A stretch of 32,007 nucleotides of DNA, taken from assembly GCA_946405205.1 (NCBI GenBank), contig CAMJGL010000016.1, forward strand, positions 1 to 32,007. The letters are read 5' to 3'. Below the pieces are notes generated by a model. The model made no database searches, was not told where the DNA came from, and saw only the letters and a list, made by a program, of their open reading frames with translations. Source of the stretch: F23-B02 sp946405205. Its GTDB lineage: Bacteria; Bacillota; Clostridia; Oscillospirales; Oscillospiraceae. The position numbers and the translations under genes are program-made. Below, one piece after another: positions 29,400 to 32,007 of the stretch (position 1 is the stretch's first letter; each line of letters starts with the position of its first letter).

Positions 29400-30575
29400 T
29401 CAGCTCAATAACCGGCTGATATCCGGCTCCTTGTAACGCGAATATCGAACAAGGATATAGGCCAGCACCAGGGGGATATAGGCGTAATAATCCATGCCGG
29501 GCTCGGTGTATGTGTGGCAGAAAAGCTCCGCGGCAAAAGCCAGCGGTATCATGTTTCTCCCCTTTATCATTTCCACGGCGGCGGCGAGCAGGAAGCAGGC
29601 CAGCAATGCGCCGCCTACATATCCGGAGGAAAGCATGACGGTAAGGAACGTGTTGTGAGTTCCCATTGTATTGCCGCTGGCTGCCCAATAATCGTATCCG
29701 CCGCCGAAAACAGGCTTTTGCCGGATAAGGCTCCAGGCGGTGTCCCAGATCTTGTCTCTGCCCGAGCTGTCGCTGATATCAAACAGCCGCTGGCTGTTTG
29801 TGCCGTCAGCAGCATAAAAAACGATGAGCAGAACAATAAATGCAGCAGCTATCATTCCGATCCTTGCGGCAAAACGGTCGTTTCGCGTGGTCTGCCCGCG
29901 GTTTTTTTCCCAGAAGATAAGAAACAAGCCGATTATCAGGGAATAAAACGCGCTTCGGCAGCCCAGGGCGAAGGCGGTGTAGGAGCAGAGTATGAGCGCC
30001 GCTGCTCCGACAAATTTTCTGCGTCCCCAAAGCATAAACAGTGCGCCGCACAGAGCACCGGGCACCACGGCGAATGCGATGGCGTTCCTGTTGATCTGCA
30101 CACTGAGGTAATTTACATGCTGGTCTCCGCTTGAGTGAAGCAGGGATGGGTTGCTGTAAAGCACCACGACGGCGCAGATGCAGCAGGCCGCGGCGGTCGT
30201 CGCATAGATAAGCTTTATCTCGTGCCTGTTCCACGGCCTGCAGGCGGCCAATATGAAAAACAGACCGAAAAGCTCCATACTGACGACGGTCTCAAACGAG
30301 CTCGCCGTGATGGGAAAGGCGAAAAAGATGACGATATAGTAGACGAGGTTTATCAGCATCCATTTCTCCGCGCCGAATCTGTATCTGCCGCTGCGTGAGC
30401 AAATGAGACATATCAGAATAAACGCGGGTCTGAAGAATATCGTCAGGTTGCCGGGGAGCACCGGCAAAAAGCCGAGCACGAGCAGAATGATGAGACAAAG
30501 CACATGGCAGGGCATGGAAATGCCTTGGTTCCCGCGGTCGGTATAGGTTATTAATCTGTCTGAAGCGTGTTCCAT
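29400..30575 (-). CDS. Wzy-type polysaccharide polymerase / O-antigen ligase family protein
   Basis: A 391-residue polytopic membrane protein with about 10-12 helices of the Wzy/WaaL (O-antigen ligase) family. It would polymerise repeat units outside the membrane. The diagnostic large extracytoplasmic loop is seen: GRDKIWDTAWSLIRQKPVFG, then GYDYW and MGTHNTFLTVMLSSGYVGG, with the conserved arginine/histidine pair of this family. The start at 30575 is preferred to 30671 because AAAGGA lies about 6 bases before it and the earlier 32 residues run across the previous gene's end. It pairs with the flippase at 22474-24009. Confidence 0.88.
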   Translation of the reverse strand: MEHASDRLITYTDRGNQGISMPCHVLCLIILLVLGFLPVLPGNLTIFFRPAFILICLICSRSGRYRFGAEKWMLINLVYYIVIFFAFPITASSFETVVSMELFGLFFILAACRPWNRHEIKLIYATTAAACCICAVVVLYSNPSLLHSSGDQHVNYLSVQINRNAIAFAVVPGALCGALFMLWGRRKFVGAAALILCSYTAFALGCRSAFYSLIIGLFLIFWEKNRGQTTRNDRFAARIGMIAAAFIVLLIVFYAADGTNSQRLFDISDSSGRDKIWDTAWSLIRQKPVFGGGYDYWAASGNTMGTHNTFLTVMLSSGYVGGALLACFLLAAAVEMIKGRNMIPLAFAAELFCHTYTEPGMDYYAYIPLVLAYILVRYSRYKEPDISRLLS

Positions 30576-30597
30576 AGTGTTCCTTTGAGCGCGGGGC

Positions 30598-31695
30598 TTA
30601 TTTTCCGCAATATATCTCACAGAGCTTTTTTGCAACTGCGGCGTCATCATAATGATTTCTGAGAAACTCAAGGCCGGCGGAGTCCTGCGAGCGCTCGGGA
30701 GCGTTCAGCACCGCCTCTGCCCAGTCCTCGTCGGGAGCGTCAAGCGGCAGATACACAGCCCTGCCGTCGGCGTTGGTGTCCTCGGGAACGACATCCGATG
30801 CAACGCAGGCAAGCCCTCCGGCCTGCGCCTCTATCATCGCCATTCCGAAGCCCTCATATCTCGAGGGGAACAGAAAAACGTCCATTGCCTGATAAGCCTT
30901 TTCAACGTCCGGCATAGCGCCGGTTATTATAAGCCTGTCGGCTATCCCGAGACGCTCAGCCATACTGCGGACGTCCTCCTCCAGAGGGCCGTCGCCGGTC
31001 AGCATGAGAGCCGCGTCACGCTTTTCCGATATGCGTTTAAAAACGCCGAGTATTTTTTCGTGATTCTTCGCCGGCAGGAAATGCCCTACGTGGCCCACGA
31101 CGAATTTCCCGTCCAGCCCGTATTTTTCCCGCATTTTTTCGCGTGCGCCCGGGTCAAAGGCAAAACGCTTGCAGTCTATGCCGTCCGGCAGCACCGCCGC
31201 CCTTCCGTCCTCTGCGGCTCTGTCTCCGAAAACATAGCGGCAGGCCTTCTCCGAGCAGCCGAGCATACATGTTGCGTTCCTGTTTATAAGTCTGCGCATG
31301 AGCGCTTCGTAGGTAAGGCGCATGACCGAGCGGCTTTCGCCTGTATGGGCGTTATGCGCATGGGCGATGCGTATGGGAACGCCGTGCTTTTTCGCGGAGC
31401 TGAGAACAAGTCCCGAATAGAAAAAAATATGACTGTGGGCCGCGGCGAAGGGGCCGCTTTTCTCAAAAACGGCGTTGAGATTTTCGATAAGGCTCCTGCC
31501 GCCGTCAAAGTAAAAAATACGACCGCCGCGTGCAAGGACTTCCTCGTCATAAATCCCTTTCCCGCCGCTGGTCATAGCAAAGTCAAACTGGACCTCGGAG
31601 ATATCCATCCGGCGGTACATATTCATTACGAAGTTTTCCACCCCGCCGGGGTTCAGCGCGCCGAAAACATGAAGAACTCTTATGGGCTCGCTCAT
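30598..31695 (-). CDS. Glycosyltransferase family 4 protein (EpsF-like)
   Basis: A 365-residue GT4 glycosyltransferase. The N-terminal acceptor domain begins with IRVLHVFGALNPGGVENFVM, the GGVE loop typical of EpsF/CapM-type enzymes. The middle has HSHIFFYSGLVL and RIAHAHNAHTGES, and the C-terminal donor domain has FVVGHVGHFLPAKNHEKILG and LFPSRYEGFGMAMIEAQAGG, with the E-x7-E pair intact. Its start overlaps the stop of the upstream glycosyltransferase by 4 bp. It precedes the polymerase by 22 bp. Sugar specificity is unknown. Confidence 0.9.
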   Translation of the reverse strand: MSEPIRVLHVFGALNPGGVENFVMNMYRRMDISEVQFDFAMTSGGKGIYDEEVLARGGRIFYFDGGRSLIENLNAVFEKSGPFAAAHSHIFFYSGLVLSSAKKHGVPIRIAHAHNAHTGESRSVMRLTYEALMRRLINRNATCMLGCSEKACRYVFGDRAAEDGRAAVLPDGIDCKRFAFDPGAREKMREKYGLDGKFVVGHVGHFLPAKNHEKILGVFKRISEKRDAALMLTGDGPLEEDVRSMAERLGIADRLIITGAMPDVEKAYQAMDVFLFPSRYEGFGMAMIEAQAGGLACVASDVVPEDTNADGRAVYLPLDAPDEDWAEAVLNAPERSQDSAGLEFLRNHYDDAAVAKKLCEIYCGK

Positions 31696-32007
31696 GCCTT
31701 GCTCTCCTTTGCCTCTTCTGCAAATTCGCGGTAGAAATCAAAACGCCGCTTTTCAAGCTTTGACTTTTCAAAATCTGCGGCGCGGGCGAAATTTGCCCTT
31801 GCCATGGCGGACATGGATTCTTTGCCGAGAGCCGCGAGCATATCCGCTATCGCGGCGGTGTCTTTGGCAGGGAATATCGCGCTGCCGCCGAGCAGCTCCG
31901 GCATCCCGCCTATGCGCGAGCCGAAGGCCGGCAGCGCCCTGCTCATGGCCTCGATAAGCGCACGGGGCATGCCCTCCTGCAGGCTCGGCTGTATGTACAG
32001 ATCAAGC
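31692..32007 (-). CDS. Glycosyltransferase family 4 protein, C-terminal part (cut by window)
   Basis: The 3' end of a GT4 glycosyltransferase gene; the rest lies beyond the right edge. About 104 residues are visible in one open frame, beginning LDLYIQPSLQEGMPRALIEA, the donor-binding E-x7-E motif of the family (SLQEGMPRALIEAMSRALP), then the ISEL-type GGMPELLGG loop and a C-terminal helical tail ending EEAKESKA. The 4-bp overlap with the downstream GT4 gene shows it is part of the same operon. Start and N-terminal domain cannot be judged. Confidence 0.85.
   Translation of the reverse strand, partial: LDLYIQPSLQEGMPRALIEAMSRALPAFGSRIGGMPELLGGSAIFPAKDTAAIADMLAALGKESMSAMARANFARAADFEKSKLEKRRFDFYREFAEEAKESKA

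Noticed and set aside
1..32007. CRISPR arrays, tRNA/rRNA genes, insertion sequences, toxin-antitoxin or restriction systems
   Set aside because: No regularly spaced direct repeats, no tRNA-like T-loop/CCA structure and no transposase, nuclease or toxin motif was seen on either strand; the XRE pair lacks a toxin partner.

Overview
The window looks like a chromosomal segment of a GC-rich, Gram-positive anaerobe of the class Clostridia, most likely the Oscillospirales. The grounds are a spo0A gene (the sporulation master regulator of endospore-forming Firmicutes), an S-layer-homology (SLH) surface protein next to BspA-type leucine-rich repeats, a csaB gene for SLH anchoring, strong GGAGG-type ribosome binding sites, and many short intrinsic terminators. 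I found no tRNA, rRNA, CRISPR array, transposase or phage structural gene.

Layout, left to right. Positions 1-418 hold a truncated intergenic repeat and an unexplained structured stretch with a minus-strand terminator. Positions 419-6233 carry a small membrane gene (+) and a minus-strand run: glycosyltransferase, histidine-phosphatase/GNAT fusion, phosphoesterase with a C-terminal SH3-like domain, a YgiQ-type radical SAM protein and a DUF1294 membrane protein. Divergent from that glycosyltransferase is csaB, then a PurN-fold protein lacking the catalytic residues and a CopZ-like metallochaperone (6532-8516). A sodium/proton antiporter (8745-9935) converges on an SLH/LRR surface protein (10014-11396). 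Positions 11578-12221 hold two tandem XRE repressors, a 33-bp-spaced dyad and a 48-residue protein. spo0A follows (12274-13044), then a small membrane protein and a YdcZ-type transporter. Positions 14147-15614 encode an ACT-domain protein and a short aspartate kinase with an intrinsic terminator between them. A PutP symporter lies divergent from a LysR regulator (15680-18266). Positions 18330-20382 hold an ECF-like sigma factor overlapping a seven-helix membrane protein that is probably its regulator.

From 20417 to the right edge, everything is on the minus strand and forms the downstream part of a cell-surface polysaccharide cluster: three GT4-type glycosyltransferases (one cut by the window edge), two GT2 glycosyltransferases, a Wzy-type polymerase, a DUF6625 protein, UDP-glucose dehydrogenase, a Wzx-type flippase, a nucleotidyltransferase-fold protein and a membrane-anchored phosphoesterase. 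Genes are 3-40 bp apart or overlap by 4 bp. Two genes, at 24952-25899 and 28391-29377, are clearly AT-richer than their neighbours, suggesting cassette replacement.

The themes that connect the genes are the cell surface (csaB pyruvylation with SLH anchoring, and the polysaccharide cluster) and its regulation (Spo0A, sigma/membrane pair, XRE pair, LysR). The points most worth a second look are the catalytically degenerate PurN-like protein beside csaB, the Spo0A receiver whose conserved lysine is a glutamate, the XRE pair with its symmetric operator, the terminator between the ACT protein and the shortened aspartate kinase, and the sigma factor with its seven-helix partner.
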